NCBI RefSeq assembly: GCF_004361815.1
Contig: NZ_SNWA01000002.1
Location: 186,001-250,000, forward strand
Direction of reading: 5' to 3'
Source of the DNA: Paraburkholderia sp. BL10I2N1
GTDB taxonomy: Bacteria; Pseudomonadota; Gammaproteobacteria; Burkholderiales; Burkholderiaceae
Length of the DNA: 64,000 nucleotides
Below are positions 26,974 through 36,025 of the stretch, one piece after another. A program made the position numbers and the translations under genes. The notes below the pieces were generated by a model. That model was not told the DNA's origin and did no database searches. It saw only the letters and a list, made by a program, of their open reading frames with translations. Within the stretch, counting starts at the first letter, position 1, and each line of letters starts with the position of its first letter.

Positions 26974-27999
26974 CTAGCCGAAGTAATCGACGCTCTTGCC
27001 GAGCGGTCGCTCGATCGCCCTTTGCCAGTCGAAACAGGGCTGTCCGTTCTGGTCTTCGAACTGGTCCTGCAGGTATGCCCAGCCAGCCCCACCCGCATTC
27101 CCGCCGTACTTCGGGTGCGAGAATGCGCCAAGCCAGGTATGCCGGCGTAAAAGTGTGAGAAAGAACCACGGGCTCCGATATTTGTCCGTATCCCAACCTT
27201 CTACACGACCGTTAGCCATCTCCTTGTACAGGTCGCCATATGCCCCAGTGGGTAGCTGCGCCGGCTCAACGTTCGGGAAGCGGTTGCGCAAAACGGCATC
27301 AATCTGCTTCAGACAGATCCTGTAGTCAATCAGCCGGTGGCCTTCATCGCGTGAAAGCAGGTTGTCGATAAAGTTGACTGCGCCGACAGGTTGTTCCAGC
27401 CTGAAGGCCTGCCGGAAGGTCGTGTCCTGTGCGGCCCGGTCGGAGTTGAAGTAATAGCGATCCATAAACTGCTTCGCGTCGCCCGTCGTAAATGGCAGGA
27501 TCTCGTTGGTCAAACGCGCGAGGATCGCTATTTCCCACTCCTCCAGACTGATCGGCGCCGTGCAGTACTGCGTAAAAAAGCGCGACCATTCAAAGCCGTT
27601 ACCAAGGCGCTGACGTTGTGGATTGATCGGGTCGAGTACCGCCTCACCGCCGACAATGAACTTGTACGTATGGACTTCACCTATGGGTACACGCACCGTC
27701 ACGGCCAGATAGACCGTCGCCTGTCCGCCAAATTGCACACGTTCGAGGGGCGTCGAGTCCCACAGCTTGTCGAAGCTGCCGACTACCGAAACCGGGCGAT
27801 GATCTTCCGCTTGAGCAGCCCGCCATACGAAGGTCACGAGATTGAATGCCTGGGTCGAAGCCGCATCATCGGCTGGCTTGCAACTGTCTATCAGCGGGAA
27901 GCGCCACGGCTCGGCGTAGGCGTCGGATGACGCGCCACGCGACAGGTATTTCGCTACGAAGTTAAGTACGTACGTGTGGTCAAGCTGCTCGGCTCGCAT
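26974..27999 (-). CDS. Gluconate-dehydrogenase-subunit-3-like protein with an apparent glycogen-binding module
   Basis: This 341-residue protein is the first gene of the operon, with ribosome site GGAGG before the ATG. Residues about 55-145 resemble an AMPK/CBM48 carbohydrate-binding domain (VSVVGSFDKLWDSTPLERV, then HTYKFIVGGEAVLDPINPQ). The C-terminal half resembles the small subunit of membrane GMC dehydrogenases, with the late TWLGAFSHPKYGGNAGGAGW pattern. Small subunits normally carry a Tat signal and aid export of the flavoprotein; none is seen here, suggesting a cytoplasmic complex. The fusion of a carbohydrate-binding module to this subunit is unusual. The module assignment rests on motif reading only. 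Confidence 0.7.
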   Translation of the reverse strand: MRAEQLDHTYVLNFVAKYLSRGASSDAYAEPWRFPLIDSCKPADDAASTQAFNLVTFVWRAAQAEDHRPVSVVGSFDKLWDSTPLERVQFGGQATVYLAVTVRVPIGEVHTYKFIVGGEAVLDPINPQRQRLGNGFEWSRFFTQYCTAPISLEEWEIAILARLTNEILPFTTGDAKQFMDRYYFNSDRAAQDTTFRQAFRLEQPVGAVNFIDNLLSRDEGHRLIDYRICLKQIDAVLRNRFPNVEPAQLPTGAYGDLYKEMANGRVEGWDTDKYRSPWFFLTLLRRHTWLGAFSHPKYGGNAGGAGWAYLQDQFEDQNGQPCFDWQRAIERPLGKSVDYFG

Positions 28000-28412
28000 A
28001 CTGGCGCCTCCACGCAGCGATTTATGCGCCTAACAAATGTAGGCGATGCCGACAAATAGTCAAAGGGCATTGGAAGATCAGGGAGAACCGGCTCATCCGG
28101 GCAGCGCCATCGCAGATCGCGCCACGCCCCGGGTTAGTGCGCATGCCGACGCGCTTCTTAAGAGGCCGCCTGTATCGCGCCTGCGGCGCCGCTCCGACCA
28201 GACGTGAGGATCTCTCGCGACCTGGCGAAGGGTTGGCACTGCATCGTGTCTGTCACGCTCGAAATCCTGGCCAGGGTTCTGTCCTACAATAAATAGATCG
28301 CATGCACCAACCGCGCGCGTTCTGCCTGCAGGATCGAAAGCCGGTGCTTTTTGATCGCGAGCACCTTCCGGGCGGCACGCCGTTTTCAATGATCGTCGTT
28401 CTGGCCTGGAAC
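28000..28412. other. Divergent intergenic region
   Basis: This spacer separates the GMC operon (minus) and the cyclase-ATPase gene (plus) and must carry both promoters. An AT-richer patch at about 28017-28085 is the best place for the operon promoter. No operator-like palindrome was recognised. Confidence 0.4.
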
Positions 28413-31400
28413 ATGAAATGTGTTCGCTGTCAGTGTGATTGTCCGGCATCGGCGAAATTTTGCCAGGAATGCGGAGCGCCTCTTGCTGCTAGCGGCGCCG
28501 TCTCCAGCATTTTCGCTGCGGCAACGGAGTATGACGGCGGGCACGGTACGCCGGCCTCCACTCATAGCCACGCAATTGAGGATCGCCGCCAGGCGGTCGT
28601 GCTGTTCGCCGATATCTCAGGGTACACGGCACAATGCGCGCGCAGCGATCCGGAGCAGGTCCGGGCAATGCTCGTGCGTTTCTATGCTGCAATGGAAGAG
28701 GTGGTCGCGCGATATGGCGGACAGATACTCGATCGCATAGGCGACGCCGTGATGGCCGCTTTCGGCGCTCCTGTGGCTCACGGCAACGACCCCGAGCGCG
28801 CGCTGCGCGCCGCGCTGGATATGCATGCCGCGGCAGCGGATCTCGTCGATTGCGACGGACTGCCTATGGTGCTGCACATCGGCGCGGCACGCGGGGAGGT
28901 GGTAACAGCCGTGAATCGCAGCGGGTCCGCTGTCACCTACTCGATCACGGGCGCCACGGTCAATCTCGCCGCCCGCCTGGTGGCGCTGGCCGCGCCGGGT
29001 GACACATTGATCTCCGAAGCCGTGTACCGGGCCGTTCCAACGCTCATCGCTGCTGAAAGTCTTGGCGCACACACCTTGAAAGGGTTCGCACTCCCTGTGA
29101 CGGTGTGGGGAGTGCAGAGCCTGTGTGCCGCATCTACGCCGTTGTCCGCCTTCGTCGGGCGCGAGTCCGAAATGATGCAGCTAGCCGCGGCGCTCGACGG
29201 CGCGTGTGTGACGGGCAAGGGGATGACCATCTTCATCCGCGGCAATGCCGGTATCGGCAAGTCGCGGCTCGTCAACGAAGTTCGGGCGCGCGCCAGTCTG
29301 CAAGGTTTCGACGTCCCTCTGGAGCAGGTCCTGGATTTCGGAGTCGCCAAAGGCAAGGCTGCCGTCCCCGCATTGCTCAAAGCCATTCTGGCAGCGGCGG
29401 TGCCCGGCAGCGGGCCCGACCTGCGCGCAGTGCTCCAGCAGGCAATCGACACAGGCCTCGTACTCGAGGATGAAGCGCTATTGATCACGGCCTTGCTCGA
29501 ACTGGACCTGTCCGCCGCAGAAGAGGCGGCCTATCACGCAGTCGATAACGATACCCGGGCGAAGCGGACCGAAGAAGACCTGACCATGATTCTGCAGCGG
29601 GTCGCCCGCAACCGGCCGCTGCTGGTGACGGTAGAGGACATTCATTGGGCGTCCGGGGAAACACTGCGGCATCTGCTCTCGATAGCGCAGGCCGCTGTGC
29701 ACGCTCCGCTGATCCTCGTCATGACATCGCGCATTGAAGGCGATCCGCTGGACCAGACATGGCGCGCCACCCTGCATGGGAGTCCGCTGTTGACCCTCGA
29801 TCTTGCGCCGATGCTTCCGCACGAAGCGAGCAGGCTCGCCAGCGAGTGGGTCGACGTCTCGAGTGGCTTTGCGCAACGATGTATCGATCGCGCTGAAGGA
29901 AACCCGCTGTTTCTCGAGCAACTACTACGCGCGCCGCAAGAGAGCGATCCTGCGGGCGTCCCTCCCACCATTCAGAGCCTGGTGCTGGAGCGCGTGGACC
30001 GACTGTCCCCTGCCGTGCGCATAGCGTTACAGGCCGCTTCGGTGATCGGCAAGCGGTTTTCGGCGCACGGCCTGAAAGCCATCTCCGGCGACGCGATAGA
30101 TCACTGCGAGGCGCTGGTGGCGGCGGATATGATTCGTTGCGATGGAGAGGACTACCAGTTCACTCATGCGCTCATCCAGGAAGCGGTCTACGTGTCGATT
30201 CTCCAGAGCCGCAAGCGCCTTCTACATCGTCAGCTGGCGCACCTGGCTGGAGAACGGGAACCGGTGTTGCGCGCGCAGCATCTGGACAGGGCGGACGATC
30301 CCGAGGCCGCGCACGCCTATCTTCTGGCAGCCCGGGATGAGACGAAGCGGTTTCGCTACGACTCGGCACTCTCGCTGGCGCAGCGCGGCATCGCCCTCGC
30401 CGGGGAGCCGGTGCTGAAGTGCGAGCTGTCGCTGTTGTCCGGCGAGCTGCTGCGCGAGTTGGGAAGCTCGGCAGATTCGATCGACGCGAATCGGGCCGCG
30501 CTCGATCTCGCGGCAGATGATGTGCACCGATGCAAGGCGTGGATGGGCGTTGCCGCGGGCTGTCGGGTTACCGGGGACTTCGCGCAGGCTATTGACGCGC
30601 TGTCTCACGCGCAGGACCTGGCCAACCGCTTGCAGCTCGATGGCGAACGCTCGCAGATCCACAACATGCGCGGCAATCTCTATTACGCCCGCGGCGATGC
30701 GGTGGCGTGTGAGGCCGAGCACGTTCAGGCCTTGCGCCATGCGCAACGGAGCATGAACTCCGAGTATGAGGTGCGGGCATTGAGCGGCCTCGGCGATGCT
30801 CAGCTGGATCAAGGGCGCATGCAACAGGCCCTCCGGTCGTTTAGACAGTGCGTCGCGCTGTGCGCGAGACAAGGATGGATCGCGATAGAAATCCCTAACC
30901 GCTGCATGCTGGGACATTGCCTGCGATATGCAGCCTTACTGGACGAGGCCATAGCAGAAGTCGAACGTGCGACCGCCGATGCCCAAAGGCTCGGGCTGGT
31001 TCCCGCGCAGGTCTTTGCGCTCATGACGCTTGCGACGGTGCTCGTCGACGCTGGACGGGTGGCCGAAACCGAAGCCGTATGCCTGAAGGGCATCCCGCTC
31101 GCGCGGCGTGCCGGAGCGCGGCGCTTCGAATCGTCGCTGCTGCTGTCGCTGGCCGACATTCGGCTGCGGCAAGGCAGACGCGATGAAGCGATGCAGGAGA
31201 TCGAAACTGCGCTCGCACTCGCATACGACACCGGCCTGGGTTTCGCCGGCGCCGCCACCTTCGGGATGATAGCTCGCGCCGCGTCGAGCTCAGAGAAGCG
31301 TGCCCAGGCGTTGCGCGAGGGTGAAGCACTTCTGGCGCAGCCCTGCCTCGCCCACTCCGTCCTGCGCTTTCATGTCAATGCGATCGAAGCCTGCATCGAA

Positions 31401-31736
31401 GCCGCGGAGTGGGACGACGCACTGCGATACGCCAGCTCGCTGGAAACATTCATGCGAGCGGAGCCGTTGCCGTGGGCGATGCTTGTCATCGAACGAGCGC
31501 GCGCGCTGAGCCGACTCGCGACCAGCGCAGACAGAAGTGCGGCGACGCATCAGCTGGAATGCGTCCGGAAAGACATTCTTAAAGCCGGACTGGGGTCGGC
31601 GCTCACCGCGATCGATGCCGCGCTGGCCGCTTCCGGGCATCCGGACGCACGGCCCGGAGAAGCGCTGAACGCGCACGAGCGACGCCAGACGGGTCCCGGG
31701 TGTTCAATTTCGAACGTACGGGATCAGTCCCGTTAA
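28413..31736 (+). CDS. Zinc-ribbon/class III nucleotidyl cyclase/AAA ATPase/TPR protein
   Basis: This protein of about 1107 residues has four parts. A zinc ribbon (C3, C6, C17, C20) leads into a class III cyclase domain (VVLFADISGYT with the first metal Asp, and LDRIGDAVMAAFG with the second). An ATPase domain with Walker A GNAGIGKS follows, then a long C-terminal TPR-like helical region. This is the adenylate cyclase/LuxR-type signalling architecture seen in many soil bacteria. It may make cAMP under control of the ATPase/TPR part. The ATG at 28413 starts at the zinc ribbon; ATG codons at 28389 and 28302 are alternatives. It is a single gene divergent from the GMC operon. Confidence 0.85.
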   Translation: MKCVRCQCDCPASAKFCQECGAPLAASGAVSSIFAAATEYDGGHGTPASTHSHAIEDRRQAVVLFADISGYTAQCARSDPEQVRAMLVRFYAAMEEVVARYGGQILDRIGDAVMAAFGAPVAHGNDPERALRAALDMHAAAADLVDCDGLPMVLHIGAARGEVVTAVNRSGSAVTYSITGATVNLAARLVALAAPGDTLISEAVYRAVPTLIAAESLGAHTLKGFALPVTVWGVQSLCAASTPLSAFVGRESEMMQLAAALDGACVTGKGMTIFIRGNAGIGKSRLVNEVRARASLQGFDVPLEQVLDFGVAKGKAAVPALLKAILAAAVPGSGPDLRAVLQQAIDTGLVLEDEALLITALLELDLSAAEEAAYHAVDNDTRAKRTEEDLTMILQRVARNRPLLVTVEDIHWASGETLRHLLSIAQAAVHAPLILVMTSRIEGDPLDQTWRATLHGSPLLTLDLAPMLPHEASRLASEWVDVSSGFAQRCIDRAEGNPLFLEQLLRAPQESDPAGVPPTIQSLVLERVDRLSPAVRIALQAASVIGKRFSAHGLKAISGDAIDHCEALVAADMIRCDGEDYQFTHALIQEAVYVSILQSRKRLLHRQLAHLAGEREPVLRAQHLDRADDPEAAHAYLLAARDETKRFRYDSALSLAQRGIALAGEPVLKCELSLLSGELLRELGSSADSIDANRAALDLAADDVHRCKAWMGVAAGCRVTGDFAQAIDALSHAQDLANRLQLDGERSQIHNMRGNLYYARGDAVACEAEHVQALRHAQRSMNSEYEVRALSGLGDAQLDQGRMQQALRSFRQCVALCARQGWIAIEIPNRCMLGHCLRYAALLDEAIAEVERATADAQRLGLVPAQVFALMTLATVLVDAGRVAETEAVCLKGIPLARRAGARRFESSLLLSLADIRLRQGRRDEAMQEIETALALAYDTGLGFAGAATFGMIARAASSSEKRAQALREGEALLAQPCLAHSVLRFHVNAIEACIEAAEWDDALRYASSLETFMRAEPLPWAMLVIERARALSRLATSADRSAATHQLECVRKDILKAGLGSALTAIDAALAASGHPDARPGEALNAHERRQTGPGCSISNVRDQSR

Positions 31737-31861
31737 TCTCTCACACGATTGAGGTGTTCACGGGGTGCGCCAGCGCTTCCCAACTGGGCGACGCATTTAA
31801 ATGCTTCTCTGTCGCCATTGGCAGGCAGACGCGGACCCGCCCCGTGGCGTACGTCCTGCAA

Positions 31862-32113
31862 TTAGATCGGTTCGTCGCCGCCCCACTCACAATCCGCGAG
31901 CGATTGCGAATGCGCCCGTGGGAGACGGCTGGCAGCTTCCAGTAACGAGTGGCCGCCTGGTGTCAGCAAAGGCCGTTGATGTCCTCCAGCGATCTGCTCC
32001 AGCAGAAGGAGCTGGCGTTCCAGCAGCGTGTCGACTTCGCTGCGATTCATGTCGATCTGGTCCGGTGCACTGCGGACCAGCATGAGGGTGGCAAATTCGT
32101 GTGGGCTTAGCAT
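31862..32113 (-). CDS. Small conserved-looking protein, 83 residues
   Basis: The protein starts MLSPHEFATLMLV at an ATG with GGGAGA upstream and continues with a helical, Leu-rich segment (VDTLLERQLLLLEQIAGG). I associate this pattern with short Burkholderiaceae hypothetical proteins, but no function is known. The open frame extends upstream to 32386 without protein-like sequence, so the shorter start is chosen. It is a single gene. Confidence 0.6.
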   Translation of the reverse strand: MLSPHEFATLMLVRSAPDQIDMNRSEVDTLLERQLLLLEQIAGGHQRPLLTPGGHSLLEAASRLPRAHSQSLADCEWGGDEPI

Positions 32114-32452
32114 GTTCGTCTCCCAGTAACAATGAGGCCGCGACCAGGGGCAAAAGTAAAACATCATAGGTCGGCAAAATGACAGGCTGATGATGCACAG
32201 TGCCGTTTCGGCGATTGACCGCTGGTCGGTTCGCGCGACGACGGGGCTTGCTAACGCTCCGCTGACGCGGTTTTCACCCCATGTGGCCCTGGAATAAACC
32301 GGTGCATCCGGTCGTTTAACGAGCAGGCAACCATGTCCCCGGCGGGAAGCCTTATCGCGCCGCGGCGCGAAGTTGCGCAAGCACACCGATGTGCTGGGTG
32401 ACGCCGGTGACGCCGCGCGTCGAAACGTCGGGGATCCACGCGGAACCCCATC
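32114..32452. other. Divergent intergenic region
   Basis: This is 339 bases between the small minus-strand gene and the secreted-protein gene. It contains no recognised coding frame; both promoters should lie here. Confidence 0.4.
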
Positions 32453-32980
32453 ATGAACAGGTTACTTCGGCTCGGGACGTTGCTCTTCTGTCTAGGCGTT
32501 TCTGCGCCTGCCTTCTCGCAAACATATGACGATTCAGATGTGTCGGGCAACTATGGCAATTGCCGCGCGGTGGTGGGGCAGGCGGAAATCGACGGCACGG
32601 GACAGCAGGTCGTCGGACGTGCGTGCCTGCAGCCTGACGGGACATGGCAGTTCGTGCAAAGTCCCGACGGCAACGTGATGTGGTATCCGGTAGCGACTTA
32701 CCCGTACTCCGATCCGTGGTGGTGGGGACCACCCCTGTTTATCAGTTGGGGCGTGAGCTTCATTTTTGTCGACAATTCCCACCGTTTTCACCGCTTTAAT
32801 AAATTCCGTCAGCTGGATCACAACCATTTCAGTGTTCACATCGTGACGGGCTTCCGCCGCGCACCGTTCCAACCCGGAGGCTTCCAGCCCGGAGGCATGC
32901 ACGGAGTCGGTGGGATGCAGCGCAACATCGGTGGCATGCGCGGGTCCGGTGGAGAGTCCGGCGGAATGCGACGGCGTTAG
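32453..32980 (+). CDS. Secreted Gly/Met/Arg-rich protein, unknown function
   Basis: This 175-residue protein has a clear signal peptide (MNRLLRLGTLLFCLGVSAPAFSQ, cut near residue 22). A region rich in Trp, Tyr and Pro follows (WYPVATYPYSDPWWWGPP), then a His-rich stretch (HRFHRF..HNHFSVH) and a low-complexity tail of GGM/GGF repeats. It resembles Burkholderia exported proteins of unknown role; the His and Met content could bind metal, but this is speculation. Confidence 0.75.
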   Translation: MNRLLRLGTLLFCLGVSAPAFSQTYDDSDVSGNYGNCRAVVGQAEIDGTGQQVVGRACLQPDGTWQFVQSPDGNVMWYPVATYPYSDPWWWGPPLFISWGVSFIFVDNSHRFHRFNKFRQLDHNHFSVHIVTGFRRAPFQPGGFQPGGMHGVGGMQRNIGGMRGSGGESGGMRRR

Positions 32981-33317
32981 ACCGTCTCCCCTCTTTGTGG
33001 CAAACCCCACTCGAAACCCCACAAGTCCATCACGCAAGAACGTTGCTGAAAAATCCCATTTCTTGACCTGGGTGGAGGAATGTGCCGGCTCCTTGTGCTT
33101 TCCGAAGGCGTATTTCCAGTTTTCGGAGGGGTGGACAAAAATGGCCAGGATCAAGCACTTCGAGGCCAAAGGCTTCCGGGACCCCACCTGGAGTTACCGG
33201 CGGCTTGCGTCTATCCTTGTCTCACCTCTTTGGCTGCCGGCCGCGCCGACGGGGCCTTCCGCACCTTTCGACAATGGCTACCGCCCAGCAAGGGCAAACC
33301 CAGAAGGAGAAAACCAA
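32981..33317. other. Intergenic region before the CHRD gene
   Basis: This is 337 bases without a supported gene. Plus-strand frames here run into the CHRD gene but lack family sequence. AAGGAGA at 33304 is the CHRD gene's ribosome site. Confidence 0.4.
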
Positions 33318-33779
33318 ATGTCACGATCCATCTCGCAGCGCGCTTTCATGGTGTTCGGTGGTCTGGCCTTAGCGGGTACGCTGACCTTGGCGCAAGCGGC
33401 GCCGGTCTCTTTTGAAGTGCCGTTGACGGGCGCCCAACAGGTCCCGCCGGTGCAGACTTCAGGCAGCGGCAGCGCCAAGCTCACGTACGACCCCAGCACG
33501 CGGGTCGTAACCTGGAACATCAGCTTCAGCGGATTGTCGAGTCAGACCACGATGGCGCATTTCCACGGGCCCGCTCCGGCCGGCAAAAACGCCGGCGTGA
33601 AGGTCTGGCTCTCCCAGAAAGGCAAAATGGAGGTGACGAGCCCGATCAGCGGTCAGGCCACGCTATCCCCGGACGACGCCAGGATGTTCGAAGCCGGTGA
33701 CATGTACATCAACGTTCACAGCAAGAACAATCCGGATGGCGAGATCCGCGGCCAGGTGGTGCCGCCGAAGAGCAACTGA
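33318..33779 (+). CDS. CHRD-domain secreted protein
   Basis: This 153-residue protein has a signal peptide (to about residue 28, ...TLTLAQAA) followed by one CHRD domain, recognisable from FEVPLTGAQQVPPVQTSGSG, TWNISFSGL, MAHFHGPA, and the ending DGEIRGQVV. CHRD domains occur in chordin and many bacterial exported proteins; their bacterial function is not established. The start is chosen by the strong ribosome site and the signal peptide; an open extension to 32910 is ignored. Confidence 0.9.
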   Translation: MSRSISQRAFMVFGGLALAGTLTLAQAAPVSFEVPLTGAQQVPPVQTSGSGSAKLTYDPSTRVVTWNISFSGLSSQTTMAHFHGPAPAGKNAGVKVWLSQKGKMEVTSPISGQATLSPDDARMFEAGDMYINVHSKNNPDGEIRGQVVPPKSN

Positions 33780-33823
33780 CGCAACCACTGAAGCGGCACC
33801 CTGAGATCAGGTTCGCGGCAAAC

Positions 33824-34516
33824 TCAGAGCCAGGCCGCGAGCAGCATCACCACGGCAGCGCCGACGCCGAGCGGCAGCAGCGCCAGCAGCGCTGGCGTCT
33901 GCCGCGGCGCGTCGATGGACGAGGGCAACAGCTTGTAGCCGGTTAGCATCGGACGCAGCAGGTTGTGCCCCTTCGCTACTGCGTAGAGAGCGATCACGAG
34001 CACGTGCAGCGCCACCGCGGCGAGCAGCACGTCCCAAACAAGCCCGTGCAACGTCGAGATAGCGTTGGCGAGCCACACGGGCACCACTTCGCTCAACGGC
34101 CCTTCGTCGGCGATGTCATTGTTGACGTAGAGCCCGCTCAGCGTCTCGGCCAGCAGCAACGCGAGCAGCAGCAGGACCATCCAGCCGCCGGCCGCATTGT
34201 GGCCCACCTGCACATCCGGCTCGCGGCGAAACAGGTGACGCAAATGACGAAGTGCAGCGGCGGGCGACGCCACGAAACTGCGAAAGCGCGCGGTTTCACT
34301 GCCAAAGCAGCCCCACAGCAGCCGGGAAATAACCAGCGCGAGCAGCGTCTCGCCGACCCGGACGTGCCAGTCAATCCAGTTCAGTTTCAAGGTGACATAG
34401 GCCGCCGTGACCAGCACGACCACCAGCCAGTGAAACAGTCGCACCGGCGCGTCCCAGACCAGCACCGGGCGGCGGACAGGCTGTGTCGGCCGCGTGACAG
34501 GTTCGTGAGCATCCAT
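33824..34516 (-). CDS. Cytochrome b561 / Ni,Fe-hydrogenase b-type subunit family protein
   Basis: This 230-residue membrane protein has four helices and histidines placed as haem ligands (VRLFHWLVVVL, WIDWHVRVGE, AISTLHGLVWD, AALHVLVIAL). It starts VWDAPVRLFHW, typical of the family that accepts electrons from or donates to periplasmic diheme or c-type cytochromes. The ATG at 34516 has GGAGG seven bases upstream. No partner cytochrome c is adjacent. It probably transfers electrons across the inner membrane. Confidence 0.88.
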   Translation of the reverse strand: MDAHEPVTRPTQPVRRPVLVWDAPVRLFHWLVVVLVTAAYVTLKLNWIDWHVRVGETLLALVISRLLWGCFGSETARFRSFVASPAAALRHLRHLFRREPDVQVGHNAAGGWMVLLLLALLLAETLSGLYVNNDIADEGPLSEVVPVWLANAISTLHGLVWDVLLAAVALHVLVIALYAVAKGHNLLRPMLTGYKLLPSSIDAPRQTPALLALLPLGVGAAVVMLLAAWL

Positions 34517-34819
34517 GTGTTGCGCCTCCGTTCGCAAGCGGCTGGGAGAGGTACAGTCCCGGGATGAACACCACGCCGGAGCATTGCAACGCGGTGACGC
34601 AGTAGCCCATGATGTCCCATACTCGATTCACTCGAGCTTGCCAGGGAGAAACTGATTCCCTACAGAATCCACTTCCTTACGTTGCTTCCCCGACTACCTG
34701 TCGGGTCCGGTCCAGGCTAATACATTTTATTACCTCAATGACTGCTCCGGCTTTCGTCCCGCTGAACACGCCATGCCAGCGGAGGTCCAATCTATTGGTG
34801 TCTTCGACAGGTCTCCGCC
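34517..34819. other. Divergent intergenic region
   Basis: About 300 bases between the cytochrome b and FIST genes; no coding frame or clear regulatory site was recognised. Confidence 0.4.
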
Positions 34820-36004
34820 ATGTTTCCCGCTTCGTTTGTCCACGCTCACGCTGCCCACGCTGACTGGCGAGCGGCTCTCGCCGAGTGCCAGGGGCAAGTT
34901 CAAGCTCAGATTGAAGCCCGTGCGGCACAGCGAGATGAATCCGCACCCTTCACGCTCGGTTGGTGTTACCTCAGCGACTATTACGCACCCGCGTCCGAGG
35001 CAATCCTCGATGAACTGCACCGGAGCCTGCCCGGCATCGCCTGGGTCGGGACGGCCGGTGTTGGGGTAGCGGCTAGCGGCATCGAATACATCGACGAACC
35101 GGCCCTCGTGCTGATGGTCGCTCCGCTGCCACGGGAATCGTTCCGGCTATTCTCCGGCCAGCAACCACTGCCTGCGACATCCTCCGGGTTCGTGGCCTAT
35201 ACCGCTTTGGTCCATGCCGAAGGCAGCACGCCGGATGTGCAGGAATTGCTGCACGAACTGAGCGCCCGCACGACCACTGGTTATCTCTTCGGCGGGCTAT
35301 CCTCGGCGCGAAACCGTCCGCTACATATGGCGGAAGGCGTGTTCACCGGGGGGTTGTCCGGCGTGCTCTTCGGCCCCGAGGTTGGTCTGATTTCGCGCGT
35401 GACGCAAGGCTGCCAGCCTGTCGGGCCGGTGCGCACCATCACCCAGGCCGAACGCAATCTGGTGTTCACGCTGGACGGCAAGCCCGCACTCGATTGCGTG
35501 CTACAAGATCTTGGACTCGACCGGGATCTGCCAGTCGATGCGTTGTCGCAGGCGCTGTCTACCACCCTGGCGGGCTTGAGCACCGGCGTCGAGGACGTGC
35601 CGACATGGCCTGGAAAGTTCGGCGCGGATACACTCGTGCGGCACGTGGTGGGCGTGGATCCCGAGCACCGGGTCCTGGCGATTGCGGATCGGGTCGAGCC
35701 CGGCATGCATCTGGCCTTTTGCACGCGCAATCGCGAGGCGGCCCGGGCCGACCTGGTGCGCATTGCAACGGAAATCCGCGCGGAACTGGAATGCGACACG
35801 GCGAGGCACATGTCGGGCGCGCTGTACGTCAGTTGCTCGGGACGGGGCGGTCCGCACTTCGGAGCGCGGCATGCGGAGTTGCAGACGGTGCGAAATGCGC
35901 TAGGTGAGGTACCGTTGGTGGGATTCTTCGCCGGCGGCGAGATTGCAAGGAGTCACCTTTACGGCTACACCGGCGTATTGACGGTCTTTACGAACCGGGA
36001 CTGA
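34820..36004 (+). CDS. FIST N/C domain sensory protein
   Basis: This 394-residue soluble protein has an N-terminal FIST domain (LGWCYLSDYYAP...GIAWVGTAGVGVAASGIEY; TGYLFGGLSSARN) and a C-terminal FIST_C domain (MSGALYVSCSGRGGPHFG, VPLVGFFAGGEIARSHLYGYTGVLTVF). FIST proteins are thought to bind small ligands such as amino acids upstream of signalling outputs. No kinase or cyclase is fused here, so it may act with a partner elsewhere. It is a single gene. Confidence 0.88.
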   Translation: MFPASFVHAHAAHADWRAALAECQGQVQAQIEARAAQRDESAPFTLGWCYLSDYYAPASEAILDELHRSLPGIAWVGTAGVGVAASGIEYIDEPALVLMVAPLPRESFRLFSGQQPLPATSSGFVAYTALVHAEGSTPDVQELLHELSARTTTGYLFGGLSSARNRPLHMAEGVFTGGLSGVLFGPEVGLISRVTQGCQPVGPVRTITQAERNLVFTLDGKPALDCVLQDLGLDRDLPVDALSQALSTTLAGLSTGVEDVPTWPGKFGADTLVRHVVGVDPEHRVLAIADRVEPGMHLAFCTRNREAARADLVRIATEIRAELECDTARHMSGALYVSCSGRGGPHFGARHAELQTVRNALGEVPLVGFFAGGEIARSHLYGYTGVLTVFTNRD

Positions 36005-36025
36005 GGTCACGAACAACGCTTTCGC

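Noticed and set aside
26080..27150. Plus-strand open frame of 356 codons over the GMC operon
   Set aside because: It is antisense to the flavoprotein and lacks protein-like features.
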